NCBI GenBank assembly: GCA_963816975.1
Contig: CAWFMD010000006.1
Location: 310,001 to 374,000 of the forward strand
From: DASRIA01 sp963816975
GTDB lineage: Bacteria > Actinomycetota > Thermoleophilia > Solirubrobacterales > JBBDJG01
Direction of reading: 5' to 3'
DNA: 64,000 nucleotides
The notes beneath the pieces were generated by a model. It did no database searches. It was not told where the DNA came from and saw only the letters and a program-made list of their open reading frames with translations. Shown here one piece after another: positions 1-8,695 of the stretch; the first letter of the stretch is position 1, and each line of letters starts with the position of its first letter. Made by a program: the position numbers and the translations under genes.

Positions 1-692
1 AACTGCCCGAGGTGGAACTCGATGCCGTCGCGCTCGAGCGCCTGCTGCAGCGCGTCGCCCAGCGGGCGCGGCTCCCGCGCGAGCACATGCTGGGCGCCCT
101 CGGCCAGCGCGACCGATCCGCCCATGCGCGCCACCACCTGCGCCATCTCGACGCCGACGGGGCCGCCGCCCAGTATCAGCAGCCGGTCCGGGACCTCCGT
201 CATGGCGGTGACCTCGCGGTTGGTCCACACGCCCTCCAGTTCACGCAAGCCGTCGATCGGAGGGATCACAGGGTCCGAGCCGGTCGCGATCACGAGGTGC
301 TCGGTCGTGTAGGTGTCGTCGCCCACGGCGACGGTCCCCGGGCCGGCGACGCGCCCCGTGCCGCGGATCAGGTCGATGCCCTTCTCCTTCATCCACTCCT
401 GCGCGTGCGAGTCGTCGTAGCCGCTGACCATGTAATCGCGCCATGCGAAGGCCTGCCCCGCGTCGAGGTCACCGGTGAGCGCCTCCCGCGCGCCGGGAAC
501 GCGGCGCGCGCCGGCCAGTGCCTCCCCTGGACGCAACAGCGTCTTGGAGGGCATGCAGGCGTAGTACGAGCATTCGCCGCCGACCAGCTCGCGCTCCACG
601 ATCGCGACCCGCAGGCCGCCGTCGGCCAGCTCGCCGGCGCAGTGCTCGGCGGCCGCGCCGCCGCCCAGCAGGATCACGTCGTAGTCAGTCAT
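1..692 (-). CDS. FAD-dependent pyridine nucleotide-disulfide oxidoreductase, C-terminus cut by window edge
   Basis: About 230 residues are visible; the C-terminal half lies outside the window. The N-terminus has the FAD dinucleotide fold (DVILLGGGAAAEHCA, residues 4-18), then the redox-active disulfide GGECSYYACMPSK with the C-x4-C spacing of dihydrolipoamide dehydrogenase and mercuric reductase. ATGSDPVIPP and a second NAD(P) fold (LILGGGPVGVEMAQVVARMG) follow. Members of this family are cytoplasmic and pass electrons from NAD(P)H through FAD to the disulfide. The substrate cannot be told: no E2/E1 dehydrogenase genes are nearby, so a lipoamide, mycothione or mercuric reductase-like role all remain possible. 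The ATG start overlaps the stop of the upstream GH15 gene by 8 bp, so the two are probably co-transcribed. Confidence 0.9.
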   Translation of the reverse strand, partial: MTDYDVILLGGGAAAEHCAGELADGGLRVAIVERELVGGECSYYACMPSKTLLRPGEALAGARRVPGAREALTGDLDAGQAFAWRDYMVSGYDDSHAQEWMKEKGIDLIRGTGRVAGPGTVAVGDDTYTTEHLVIATGSDPVIPPIDGLRELEGVWTNREVTAMTEVPDRLLILGGGPVGVEMAQVVARMGGSVALAEGAQHVLAREPRPLGDALQQALERDGIEFHLGQ

Positions 693-2580
693 CTTGCCTC
701 GCTTCATCCTGCCTCGCTCGCGCTGCGTCGATCTCGTTGGCCGCGGTGATCAGCCCGATGTGGCTGAACGCCTGCGGGAAGTTTCCCAGCAACTCGCCGC
801 GGGTGGTGTCGATCTCCTCGGCCAGCAGGCCGAGGTCGTTGGCGTAACCGGCGAGCTGGTCGAACAACCGCTCGGCCCGCTCCAGCTCCCCCGCCTTCGC
901 CAGGCAGGAGACCAGCCAGAAGGAGCAGATCACGAAGGTGCCCTCCTCGCCCGTGAGGCCGTCGGGATTCACGCCCTCCGCGGCGTTGCGATAGCGCAGC
1001 ACCAGCCCGTTCTCGGTGAGGTCGTCGGCGATCGCCTCGATGGTCGAGCGCATGCGCGGGTCGTCCGCGGGCAGGAAGCCCAAAATCGGCATCAGCAACT
1101 GCGCCGCGTCCAGCTCGTCGGAGTCGAACGACTGGGCGTAGGCCTGGCGTGCCTCGCTCCAGCCGCGCTCCAGGATCGCGGCCCGGATCTGATCGCGCTC
1201 CTCCGCCCAGGCCTCGGCCTTCGCATAGGGGCCCAGCGCCGGCGCCAGCTTCACGGCGCGGTCGAGCGCGGTCCAGCACAGCACCTTGGACGACAGGTGG
1301 TGACGCGGCTCGCCGCGCATCTCCCACATGCCCGCGTCGGCGCCGCGCCAGCCCGCGGCGGCGGCGTCGGCCAGCTCGGCCGCGAACTCCTGGATCTCGG
1401 GGTGCAGCTTGCCGAGGCGCTCCTGATAGATGTGCAGCGTGTTCAGGAGCTCGCCGTACACGTCGAGCTGCGTCTGGTTCCAGGCGCCGTTGCCGACCCG
1501 CACCGGGCTCGAGTTGCGCCACCCGCGCAGGTGCGGCAGCTCGCGCTCGGACAGGTCGTGCTCGCCGCGGATCCCGTACATGATCTGCAGCGAGCCGCCC
1601 TGCACGCGGCCGCCCGCGGCGCTGGTCATGAACGAGACGAAGTCCTCGGCCTCGTCCGGGCAGGCGCCGATGTACAGCGCCTCCAGCGTGAGGCTCGCGT
1701 CGCGGATCCAGGCGAACCGGTAGTCCCAGTTGCGCTCCCCGCCCTCGTCCTCGGGCAGTGAGGTGGTGGGGGCCGCCACGATCGCGCCGGTGGGGCGGAA
1801 CGTGAGGCCCTTCAGCACCCGCGCGCTGAACTGGACGAGGTCCTTGTGCGGGCCCTCGTAGACGTCGTGCTCGCGCTCCCACGAGCGCCATGCCTCAGCC
1901 GTGTCGGCCACGCGCGCCGCGACGTCGGCCGCGGGGATCGGCTCCAGCGAGGTGGCCTCGGGCGATGCCCAGCACAGGGAGAAGGCGGCGCTTTCGCCCT
2001 CGCCCAGCACGAAGGCCGCGTGCATCGTCGCGTCCTTGATCGACACCGGCACGCTCGCCGTCACCGCCACGGGGCACGAGCCGAACGTACGCCCGCCGCT
2101 CTCGGTGGGGCGGAACAGAGGGCGCACGAGCCCGTACTCGGGCCGCGGCGAGAGCTCGAGCACCAGCTCGACCTCGCCCGCGACCGCCTCCGCGAGGCGC
2201 AGCACCTCATGCGGCGCGTCCTTGCCCAGGTCGTGGCCGCGCTGGCCTGCGGGGACGGCCATCGCGTCGGTCAGCCGCACGACCCCGGACTCGGTCGTGA
2301 AGGTGGTCTCGATCACGAGCGTGCCCGGCAGGTAGCGGCGCGTGCTCGTGAACGGCTCCGCCGGCCGGATCGACCAGTGGCCCGCGTCCGGGTCGAGGAT
2401 GCGGGAGAAGACGGCGCCGCTGTCGTAGTGCGGCAGGCAGAGCCAGTCGATCGAGCCGGACCGGTCCACGTGTGCGGCGGAATGGCAGTCGGCCAGCATG
2501 CCGTAGTCGGCGATCGGCCGGAAGGCCTCCAGCGAGTTGGGTGAGATTGCCACGGCTTGAGTTGTGTCGGTTGCGCTCAT
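685..2580 (-). CDS. GH15-family glycosidase (trehalase/glucoamylase-like)
   Basis: This 631-residue protein has the two-part build of bacterial trehalase-like GH15 enzymes. An N-terminal beta-sandwich begins near PIADYGMLADCHSAAHVD and SGSIDWLCLP; an (alpha/alpha)6 catalytic domain follows from about residue 230. The family signature RNWDYRFAWIRDAS is at about 283-296, and the C-terminal acidic motif GLLAEEID with GNFPQAFSHIGLI is present, so the catalytic domain looks intact. Known relatives hydrolyse alpha-glucosides, and several actinobacterial ones are trehalases; the exact substrate is inferred. There is no signal peptide, so it is cytoplasmic. I chose the ATG giving MSATDTTQ over a start nine codons upstream because it places the CGTAACGA element exactly 27 nt before the start, as at two other genes here. 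Confidence 0.92.
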   Translation of the reverse strand: MSATDTTQAVAISPNSLEAFRPIADYGMLADCHSAAHVDRSGSIDWLCLPHYDSGAVFSRILDPDAGHWSIRPAEPFTSTRRYLPGTLVIETTFTTESGVVRLTDAMAVPAGQRGHDLGKDAPHEVLRLAEAVAGEVELVLELSPRPEYGLVRPLFRPTESGGRTFGSCPVAVTASVPVSIKDATMHAAFVLGEGESAAFSLCWASPEATSLEPIPAADVAARVADTAEAWRSWEREHDVYEGPHKDLVQFSARVLKGLTFRPTGAIVAAPTTSLPEDEGGERNWDYRFAWIRDASLTLEALYIGACPDEAEDFVSFMTSAAGGRVQGGSLQIMYGIRGEHDLSERELPHLRGWRNSSPVRVGNGAWNQTQLDVYGELLNTLHIYQERLGKLHPEIQEFAAELADAAAAGWRGADAGMWEMRGEPRHHLSSKVLCWTALDRAVKLAPALGPYAKAEAWAEERDQIRAAILERGWSEARQAYAQSFDSDELDAAQLLMPILGFLPADDPRMRSTIEAIADDLTENGLVLRYRNAAEGVNPDGLTGEEGTFVICSFWLVSCLAKAGELERAERLFDQLAGYANDLGLLAEEIDTTRGELLGNFPQAFSHIGLITAANEIDAARARQDEARQDD

Positions 2581-2607
2581 GCGGCCTCTGACTGGCCGGC
2601 GGGACAT

Positions 2608-2615
2608 TCGTTACG
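2608..2615 (-). promoter_or_regulatory. CGTAACGA octamer upstream of the GH15 gene
   Basis: The octamer CGTAACGA (minus strand) ends 27 nt before the ATG of the GH15 gene. The same octamer with the same 27-nt gap stands before the antiporter and the second SMP-30 gene. TAACGA is in a position that could be a -10 element with a leader of about 20 nt. I see no shared -35. Confidence 0.5.
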
Positions 2616-2679
2616 CGCGCGACGCGCAGGCGACGCGCGCGTCACGCTCGCGCGCGCTTTCGTCGGCCACGATCGCCCC

Positions 2680-3645
2680 ATGCCCGCCTCCCTCCCCAAC
2701 GCTCGTGCGCATTCCCCCGATTATCGAGGGCGAGCGCACGAGCGATCGCCGGATCGGGTCGTGGCGGCGCTCGCGCTGCGGCAGTACGGGGTCGTCACGC
2801 GGGCGCAGCTGGGAGCGATCGGGCTGGCCGTCGGGGCGATCGAGCGGCGGGTGACCGGGGGCCGGCTCCACCGCCTGTACCCAGGCGTCTATGCCGTCGG
2901 CCACCGGGTGCTCACCGACGAGGGCCGGTGGATGGCCGCCGTGCTCGCCGGTGGCCATGGGGCGGCGCTGAGTCATGCGGCGGCGGGAGCGCACTGGGGC
3001 ATCCACCGTCCCGCCGGCGCCGCGGTCGCCGTCACCGGCGCGCAACAGCGCAGACCGCGGCCCGGGGTGCGCTTCCACCGCTCACGCCTCCCCGACGACG
3101 AGGTCACGATCAAGGACGGGATCCCAGTCACTACCGTGGCGCGTACGCTCTTCGACCTCGCGGCCGTCCTGCCGCCCGGCCGGCTCGCGCGTGCGGTCAA
3201 CGAGGCGGAGGTCCGCCGGCTGTGGGACCTCGTGTCCCTGGCGGACCTGCTCGCGCGTCACCCTCGCCGCCCGGGCGCCGCCGCGATCCGGGCGCTGCTC
3301 GCGACGCCCGGAGGCGCCGGCACCCGCAGCGAGCTGGAGGACCGGTTCCTCGGCTTCCTCGACCGCACCGGGCTACCGCGGCCCGCGACGAACACGCCCT
3401 TCTGGCTCGGTGCCCGCTGGATCGAGCCCGACTGCACGTGGCAGGAGCAGCGCCTGATCGTCGAGCTCGACGGCTACGAGACCCACCGCACGCGTGCCGC
3501 CTACGAGCACGACCGCGCCCGCGACCGCGCGCTGACCGCGGCGGGCTGGCGCGTGATGCGCGTCACCTGGCGCCACCTGCACGAGGCGCCCGAGCTGCTC
3601 GCCGGCGAGCTGCGCGCCGCGCTGGGGCGCGCGGCCGCAGCCTGA
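2680..3645 (+). CDS. AbiEi-type wHTH plus DUF559 (Vsr-like endonuclease fold) protein
   Basis: This 321-residue protein opens with a winged-helix-like segment (VVAALALRQYGVVTRAQLGA, then HRLYPGVYAVGH) of the kind annotated as an AbiEi antitoxin N-terminal domain. It ends in a DUF559 domain related to the Vsr/PD-(D/E)xK nucleases: LIVELDGYETHRTRAAYEHD, ARDRALTAAGWRVMRVTWRHL. Such proteins are common as single genes in high-GC actinobacteria and their role is not established; a DNA-repair or toxin-antitoxin function would be inference. No partner toxin is adjacent. I took the ATG at 2680 because upstream codons read into the divergent GH15 promoter. A hairpin follows the stop. Confidence 0.82.
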   Translation: MPASLPNARAHSPDYRGRAHERSPDRVVAALALRQYGVVTRAQLGAIGLAVGAIERRVTGGRLHRLYPGVYAVGHRVLTDEGRWMAAVLAGGHGAALSHAAAGAHWGIHRPAGAAVAVTGAQQRRPRPGVRFHRSRLPDDEVTIKDGIPVTTVARTLFDLAAVLPPGRLARAVNEAEVRRLWDLVSLADLLARHPRRPGAAAIRALLATPGGAGTRSELEDRFLGFLDRTGLPRPATNTPFWLGARWIEPDCTWQEQRLIVELDGYETHRTRAAYEHDRARDRALTAAGWRVMRVTWRHLHEAPELLAGELRAALGRAAAA

Positions 3646-3962
3646 GCGCGCGCATGTCATCCAGCCGGAGGAGATCCGCCTGGATGACGTGCAGAGAGGT
3701 GGGGCTCAGGCCGCCGGGCGCAGCTCGCGGGGCTCCGAGGCGCGCAGCGCGGCTGCGGGCGTGCTCGGCGACGGCGCGGTCAGATGCGCGTAGTAGCGGA
3801 GCGGGAAGATCAGAGCCAGTGCGATGCGCTTCATGTCGATGCCGTCCGACACACGCCCCGAAAGTTTCACGCCACCTTGCACCGCGGCCGCAGCGCACTG
3901 CGCAGCGTGCTCGAGGACTACGTCGACGCTGCGGTCTGAGCGGCGTCAGCCCGGGGCGCCGG
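3646..3962. other. 317-bp stretch without a convincing gene
   Basis: It holds a hairpin (see 3656-3688) and two weak short ORFs that I cannot support further. One is a minus-strand 42-codon ORF at 3706-3834 (MKRIALALIFPLRYYAHLTA, with a hydrophobic start). The other is an overlapping plus-strand 51-codon ORF at 3784-3939 ending RSVLEDYVDAAV. Neither has a clear ribosome binding site. This could be the remains of a lost gene between two convergent ones. Confidence 0.4.
3656..3688. terminator. Hairpin after the DUF559 gene
   Basis: A perfect 9-bp inverted repeat (GTCATCCAG ... CTGGATGAC) with a 15-nt loop starts 11 bp after the stop of the DUF559 gene. There is no T tract, so it is a candidate hairpin terminator only. 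Confidence 0.4.
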
Positions 3963-5189
3963 CTACATCCCGGGCTCGAGGCGCATGCCCGCGGGCGCCT
4001 CGGCAGGCTCCCCGTGCGCGCCGCGCTGCAGGATCGACAGCGACAGGGCGGGGAAGACCAGGACCGACAGCAGACCGGCCGAGATCAGCGCGGCACCGGT
4101 GGCCTCGTCGAGCTGGCCCAGCTCCATGCCGATCATCGACGCGGCCACGATGAACGGCAGCGAGGTGGCCTGCAGGAGTCCCGACACCGCCGCATTGCGA
4201 GTCCCCACGAGCGGCCGGTAGAGCAGCGCGGGCAGCCCGCGCACGATCAGTAGCGCGGCCAGGAACAGCGGCACCTGGATCATCGCGGTGCTGCTCGCGA
4301 ACAGGGCGTCGAGGTTGAACCGCACTCCGCTCGTCACGAAGAAGACGGGAATGAAGAAGCCGAACCCCGCCGCCTCCAGCTTCCGGCGGAACTCGGGGTG
4401 GGTCATCATCCGGTCGCGGTCGATCACGGTCAGGATCACGCCGGCCGCGAACGAACCGAGGATCACCTCGAGCCCGAGTCCCTGTGCGAGGGCCACGAAG
4501 GCCACCATCAACACGAAGGCCGCGCGCACGCGGATCTGGGCGGTCGTGTCCTGTAGCCGCACGAGCGTGTCGCGGATGCGCATCGAGTGCTCGAGTCCTG
4601 CCACTGTCAGCGCGACCAGGGCGGCGGCCAGGCCGAACCCGCCCAGCAGGACGAGCTGGCTGGCCGTGCCGGCGCCCTCGCGAGAGAAGAAGATCGAGAG
4701 CAGGATCACGGCGCCGAAGTCCGCGATCGTGGCCGCGGCGACAACCAGCTGCCCGAAGTTGGAGCCGATCTGCCGCTGATCCTTGAGCACCGGGATCACG
4801 ATTCCCAGCGAGGTCGCCGACAGGATGATCGCGACCAGCAGCGGGGAGTCGATGATGCCCGCGGCGCTGAGCCCGCCGGCCACCACCAAGCAGAGCGCGA
4901 ACGAAACCACGAAGCCCGCGCTCGCGACCGTCAGCGCCCGGCCGCGCAGGCGATCGACATCGATCTCCAGCCCGGCGAGGAACAACAGGAACGCGAGCCC
5001 GACAAGCGCCATCACCTCGACCGGTGGGTCCTCCGTCACCCAGCCGAACACGGCCGGGCCGATCAGGATGCCGATCACGATCTCCAGCACGACCGAGGGC
5101 ACGCGCAGACGCGGCGCCAGGCCGAGCGCGAACGGCGCGACGAACGCCGCGACGCCGATCAGCAGCAGATTGGTGAACTCGAGCTCCAC
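3963..5189 (-). CDS. Cation:proton antiporter (CPA2/Kef-type membrane domain)
   Basis: This 408-residue polytopic membrane protein has roughly 11-13 hydrophobic segments and matches the Na+/H+ exchanger fold of the CPA2 (KefB/NapA-like) family. It shows the repeated helix signature VLEIVIGILIGPAVFGW, the cytoplasmic-entry motif FLLFLAGLEID, and the discontinuous-helix region with ATSLGIVIPVLKD and ATIADFGAVILL, where the conserved Asp sits. It ends at MRLEPGM and has no C-terminal TrkA-N domain, so it is the short transporter form. It would exchange Na+ or K+ for protons across the cytoplasmic membrane; the ion is not readable from sequence. The start is GTG, 27 nt after a CGTAACGA octamer. 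Confidence 0.9.
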   Translation of the reverse strand: MELEFTNLLLIGVAAFVAPFALGLAPRLRVPSVVLEIVIGILIGPAVFGWVTEDPPVEVMALVGLAFLLFLAGLEIDVDRLRGRALTVASAGFVVSFALCLVVAGGLSAAGIIDSPLLVAIILSATSLGIVIPVLKDQRQIGSNFGQLVVAAATIADFGAVILLSIFFSREGAGTASQLVLLGGFGLAAALVALTVAGLEHSMRIRDTLVRLQDTTAQIRVRAAFVLMVAFVALAQGLGLEVILGSFAAGVILTVIDRDRMMTHPEFRRKLEAAGFGFFIPVFFVTSGVRFNLDALFASSTAMIQVPLFLAALLIVRGLPALLYRPLVGTRNAAVSGLLQATSLPFIVAASMIGMELGQLDEATGAALISAGLLSVLVFPALSLSILQRGAHGEPAEAPAGMRLEPGM

Positions 5190-5216
5190 GGCGCCGTAGT
5201 CCGCGCGGGCCGGCGC

Positions 5217-5224
5217 TCGTTACG
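5217..5224 (-). promoter_or_regulatory. CGTAACGA octamer upstream of the antiporter
   Basis: This is an identical octamer to those at 2608 and 18888, again exactly 27 nt before the start codon (GTG here). The 27-nt segments themselves are not alike, which argues against simple duplication of the whole region. Confidence 0.5.
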
Positions 5225-5325
5225 CAGTCGCCGAACGGCGCACCACGACACGGCCGCGAGCATGCTGTAACAACGCTCACCGACGTCGCACTAACCCCCG
5301 ACCACCGAGACCCAGGAGGACGCCG

Positions 5326-6171
5326 ATGACCGTTGCACCCACCGAGATCCGACCCGAGGCCATGCCGGGCCTGAAGGGCAAGAACGTGCTCGTGACCGGC
5401 GGCAGCTCCGGTATCGGCCAGGCGATCGCGGTGCGGTTTGCGCAGCACGGCGCGAACGTCGCGATCAACTACCTCACAACCCCCGACGAAGCCGCCGACA
5501 CCGAGGAGCAGGTCCACGCCTGCATCCACCGCGTGCGCGGCCACGGCGTGCAGGACGTGCTCGTTCAGGGCGACGTGTCGCAGGAGGACGACGTGGTCCG
5601 CATGATCGGGGAGACGGTCGACGGGCTGGGCGGCATCGACGTGCTCGTCAACAACGCGGGCATCCAGATCTCACGGCCCTCGCACGAGCTCTCCCAGGCC
5701 GACTTCGAGAAGGTGCTCGGCGTCAACCTGCGCGGCTCCTTCCTGTGCGCGCGCGAGGCGATCAAGCGCTTCCTCGACAACGGAACGCCGGGCTCGATCA
5801 TCAACGTATCGAGCGTCCATCAGCTGATCCCGAAGCCCGACTACCTGGGCTACTCGGTCAGCAAGGGCGGGATGCAGAACCTCACCCGTACGCTCGCGCT
5901 GGAGTACGCGGGCCACAACATCCGCGTGAACGGCATCGGCCCGGGCGCGACCATCACCCCCATCAACCGCGCTTGGGTGGACGACCCCGAGAAGGCCGAG
6001 CAGGTCACCAGTCACATCCCGCTGGGCCGGGCCGGCACCGCCGACGAGATGGCCGGGGTCGCCTGCTTTCTCTCCAGCGACGACGCGGCCTACATCACCG
6101 GCCAGACCATCTTCGTCGACGGCGGTCTGACCCTGTTCGCCGACTTCCGTGAGCCCTGGTCCTCGGAGTGA
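5326..6171 (+). CDS. Short-chain dehydrogenase/reductase (glucose 1-dehydrogenase-like)
   Basis: This 281-residue classical SDR has the cofactor motif VTGGSSGIG at residues 23-31, VLVNNAG, the catalytic Ser in INVSSVHQ, Tyr-x3-Lys in YSVSKGG, and the C-terminal ITGQTIFVDGGLTLF. It is closest in style to glucose/sugar 1-dehydrogenases and 3-oxoacyl-ACP reductase-like SDRs; the substrate is not certain. A clear AGGAGG lies 8-13 nt before the ATG. It is the first gene of an operon with the cyclase-family, GMC and small membrane genes. Together these could oxidise a sugar or sugar-like alcohol and open the resulting ring, but that is inferred from neighbours. Confidence 0.9.
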   Translation: MTVAPTEIRPEAMPGLKGKNVLVTGGSSGIGQAIAVRFAQHGANVAINYLTTPDEAADTEEQVHACIHRVRGHGVQDVLVQGDVSQEDDVVRMIGETVDGLGGIDVLVNNAGIQISRPSHELSQADFEKVLGVNLRGSFLCAREAIKRFLDNGTPGSIINVSSVHQLIPKPDYLGYSVSKGGMQNLTRTLALEYAGHNIRVNGIGPGATITPINRAWVDDPEKAEQVTSHIPLGRAGTADEMAGVACFLSSDDAAYITGQTIFVDGGLTLFADFREPWSSE

Positions 6172-7091
6172 GCGCCTCGCCGCCCACAACCGCGCGCGCC
6201 GAGACGAGCGGCTCCGCACGCTGGTGGCCGTCGCCCTTCGGCGCGGACGACCAGCTCGGGATGCTCAACCACGTGACCGCGGCCAAGCGCCTGGAGGCGT
6301 TGTCGCTGGTCCGGCAGGGGCGGCTGTACGACCTGGCCCACGTCCTCGATGACGGCGTGCCCGTGTTCCCCGGCCGCCACTTCGCCCAAACGCTCGTGAC
6401 GACGGCGCACCACACGAACGCCGCCGGCGGCAGCAGCCCGCTCACCGGGCTGGGCGACAACAACGTGAACTGGCAGATCGCGGTCTTCTCCAGCACGATG
6501 CAGATCGGTACGCACATCGACGGGCTGAACCACCTGCAGGAGGCCGACCGCTGCTACAACGGGCTGCGGGTCTCCGACCTCGCGGAGACGTGGGGAACGA
6601 ACCGTCTGGGCGCCGAGACCATCCCGCAGATCGTGACCCGGGGCTGGCTCGTTGACGTCCCCACGACCCGTGGCGGGGAGCCGCTCGGGGTCGGGGACGT
6701 GATCACGGTCGATGACCTGGGAGGCATCGAGCCGACCCCGGGCGACGCGGTCCTGTTCCACACCGGATGGTCCGCTCGCTGGGACGATGCCCAGAGCTAC
6801 CTCGCGGGCGAGCCGGGCCCGGGTTACGAGGTCGCCGACTGGCTCGTGGAGCACGGCGTCGCGCTCACGGGCTGCGACACCTGGAGCTACGGCCCGGTGC
6901 CCGGCGAGGACGCCGATCGCCCGTTCGAGATACCGCAGATGCTGAACGTGCGCCACGGGATGTTCATCGTCGAGAACCTCGCGACGGCGGCGCTCGCGGC
7001 GGACGGCGTGCGCGAGTTCGCCCTGATCCTGACCCACCCCAAGCCGCGCGGCGCGACCGGCGCGTGGACCTCACCGATTGCCCTCGTCTAA
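6168..7091 (+). CDS. Cyclase-family metal-dependent hydrolase (kynurenine formamidase-like)
   Basis: This 307-residue protein belongs to the PF04199 cyclase family. The metal-binding motif reads MQIGTHIDGLNH (about 107-118): the usual HxGTHxDxPxH with Gln in place of the first His, and with Gly at the Pro position. Family members hydrolyse amides or lactone-like bonds and bind Zn or Mn. Here the operon places it between an SDR and a GMC oxidoreductase. The GTG start overlaps the SDR stop in a GTGA quartet, which signals translational coupling and fixes the start. I cannot say whether the changed motif positions matter, since variants are frequent in this family. Confidence 0.85.
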   Translation: MSASPPTTARAETSGSARWWPSPFGADDQLGMLNHVTAAKRLEALSLVRQGRLYDLAHVLDDGVPVFPGRHFAQTLVTTAHHTNAAGGSSPLTGLGDNNVNWQIAVFSSTMQIGTHIDGLNHLQEADRCYNGLRVSDLAETWGTNRLGAETIPQIVTRGWLVDVPTTRGGEPLGVGDVITVDDLGGIEPTPGDAVLFHTGWSARWDDAQSYLAGEPGPGYEVADWLVEHGVALTGCDTWSYGPVPGEDADRPFEIPQMLNVRHGMFIVENLATAALAADGVREFALILTHPKPRGATGAWTSPIALV

Positions 7092-7117
7092 AACAGGGAC
7101 CCCGGAGGAGATTCGAA

Positions 7118-8695
7118 ATGAGCGACCACTACGACGTGATCATCATCGGGACCGGCGCGGGCGGTGGCACCCTCGCCCACCGGCTGGCCCCGACCGGCAA
7201 GCGCATCCTGCTGCTGGAGCGCGGCGGCTACCTGCCGCGCGAGCAGGAGAACTGGGACGCGGCCGAGGTCTTCGGCAAGGAGCGCTACCTGTCCGGGGAG
7301 GAGTGGTTCGACAAGGACGGGAAGGCTTTCAAGCCGCACCAGCAGTACTTCGTGGGCGGCAACACCAAGTTCTACGGCGCGATCCTGTTCCGGATGCGGG
7401 AGCGCGACTTCGGGGAGGTGCGCCACCACGGCGGCGTCTCGCCCGCGTGGCCGCTGGCGTACGACGATTTGGAGCCATACTACGACGAGGCCGAGAGCCT
7501 CTATCACGTGCACGGCGAACGTGGCGAGGACCCTACGGAGCCACCGGCCGCGGGCCCGTTCCCCTATCCCGCCGTCAGCCACGAGCCGCGCATCCAGCAG
7601 TTGCACGACGACCTCGTGCGCACCGGCCACCACCCGTTCCACCTGCCGGTCGGCGTGCTGCTGAACGAGGCCGATCGCGAGCGCACGACCTGCATCCGCT
7701 GCAACAAGTTCGACGGCTTCCCGTGCATGGTCGACGGCAAGGCCGACGCCCACGTGCTGTGCGTGCGACCCGCGATCGCGCACGACAACGTGACGCTCGT
7801 CACGGGTGCGAAGGTCGAGCGGCTGGAGACCGACCCCAGCGGGCGGACGGTGACCAGCGTGGTCGTCGAGCGCGAGGGCGGGCGCGAGACGTACTCGGGC
7901 GACGTCGTGGTCGTCTCGTGCGGCGCCGTGAACTCCGCCGCGCTGCTGCTGCGCTCCGCGAGCGACCTGCACCCGCGCGGTCTGGCCAACTCCTCCGATG
8001 TCGTCGGGCGCCACTACATGGCACACATCAACTCGGCGGTGATCGCGCTCTCGAGAGAGCCCAACCCGACCAAGTTCCAGAAGACGCTCGGTGTCAACGA
8101 CTACTACTGGGGGTCCGACGACTTCGACTTTCCGCTCGGGCACATCCAGATGCTCGGCAAGACCGACGGAGACATCCTGAAGGCGGGTGCGCCGGCGTTC
8201 GCGCCGAAGTTCGCCCTCGACTGGATGGGCCGTCACGCCGTCGACTTCTGGCTCACGACCGAGGACCTGCCGCAGCCCGGGAACCGCGTCACGCTCGACC
8301 GCGGCGGCAACATCCACCTCCGCTATGCGAACGTGAACGAGGAGGGCCACAGACGTCTGCTGGGCAAGCTGAAAGGCCTGCTCACCCACCTCGACATGCA
8401 CGAGCGTCTGATTCCGAACACGCTCGTGCGCGACGCCCGCATCCCGATCGCGGGAGTCGCACACCAGTGTGGGACCGTGCGGTTCGGGACCGACAGCGCG
8501 ACCTCCGCGCTGGACGTGAACTGCCGCGCGCACGACGTGGACAACCTGTACGTGGTCGACACCAGCTTCTTCCCGTCCAGCAGTGCGGTCAACCCGGCGC
8601 TGACGGCGATCGCCAACTCGCTGCGGGTCGGCGACCACCTGATCGAGCGGCTCGACGCGCAGGTCGCCGACACGCGTGAGGCGGTGCCGGCATGA
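7118..8695 (+). CDS. GMC-family FAD oxidoreductase
   Basis: This 525-residue protein starts with the FAD motif VIIIGTGAGGGTLAHRLA, has the GMC segment FVGGNTKFYGAILFRMRERD, and ends with the family's catalytic pair. His is in AGVAHQCGTVRFGTD and Asn is in SSAVNPALTAIANSLRVGDH. A cysteine cluster CIRCNKFDGFPC sits mid-protein, as in the bacterial glucose-methanol-choline subgroup that lacks a secretion signal. It should oxidise an alcohol or sugar. GGAGGAG precedes the ATG by 7 nt; reading frames upstream of this ATG are the cyclase gene in another frame. It is the third gene of the SDR operon and overlaps the next gene by 4 bp. Confidence 0.92.
   Translation: MSDHYDVIIIGTGAGGGTLAHRLAPTGKRILLLERGGYLPREQENWDAAEVFGKERYLSGEEWFDKDGKAFKPHQQYFVGGNTKFYGAILFRMRERDFGEVRHHGGVSPAWPLAYDDLEPYYDEAESLYHVHGERGEDPTEPPAAGPFPYPAVSHEPRIQQLHDDLVRTGHHPFHLPVGVLLNEADRERTTCIRCNKFDGFPCMVDGKADAHVLCVRPAIAHDNVTLVTGAKVERLETDPSGRTVTSVVVEREGGRETYSGDVVVVSCGAVNSAALLLRSASDLHPRGLANSSDVVGRHYMAHINSAVIALSREPNPTKFQKTLGVNDYYWGSDDFDFPLGHIQMLGKTDGDILKAGAPAFAPKFALDWMGRHAVDFWLTTEDLPQPGNRVTLDRGGNIHLRYANVNEEGHRRLLGKLKGLLTHLDMHERLIPNTLVRDARIPIAGVAHQCGTVRFGTDSATSALDVNCRAHDVDNLYVVDTSFFPSSSAVNPALTAIANSLRVGDHLIERLDAQVADTREAVPA

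Noticed and set aside
2680..3645. DUF559/AbiEi-type protein as part of a defence system
   Set aside because: No nucleotidyltransferase toxin, restriction or other defence gene is adjacent, and single genes of this type are widespread, so calling a defence system is not justified.
3784..3939. Short plus-strand ORF ending RSVLEDYVDAAV
   Set aside because: It has no ribosome site, no known motif, and overlaps an equally weak ORF on the other strand; kept only as a note in the gene-free stretch.
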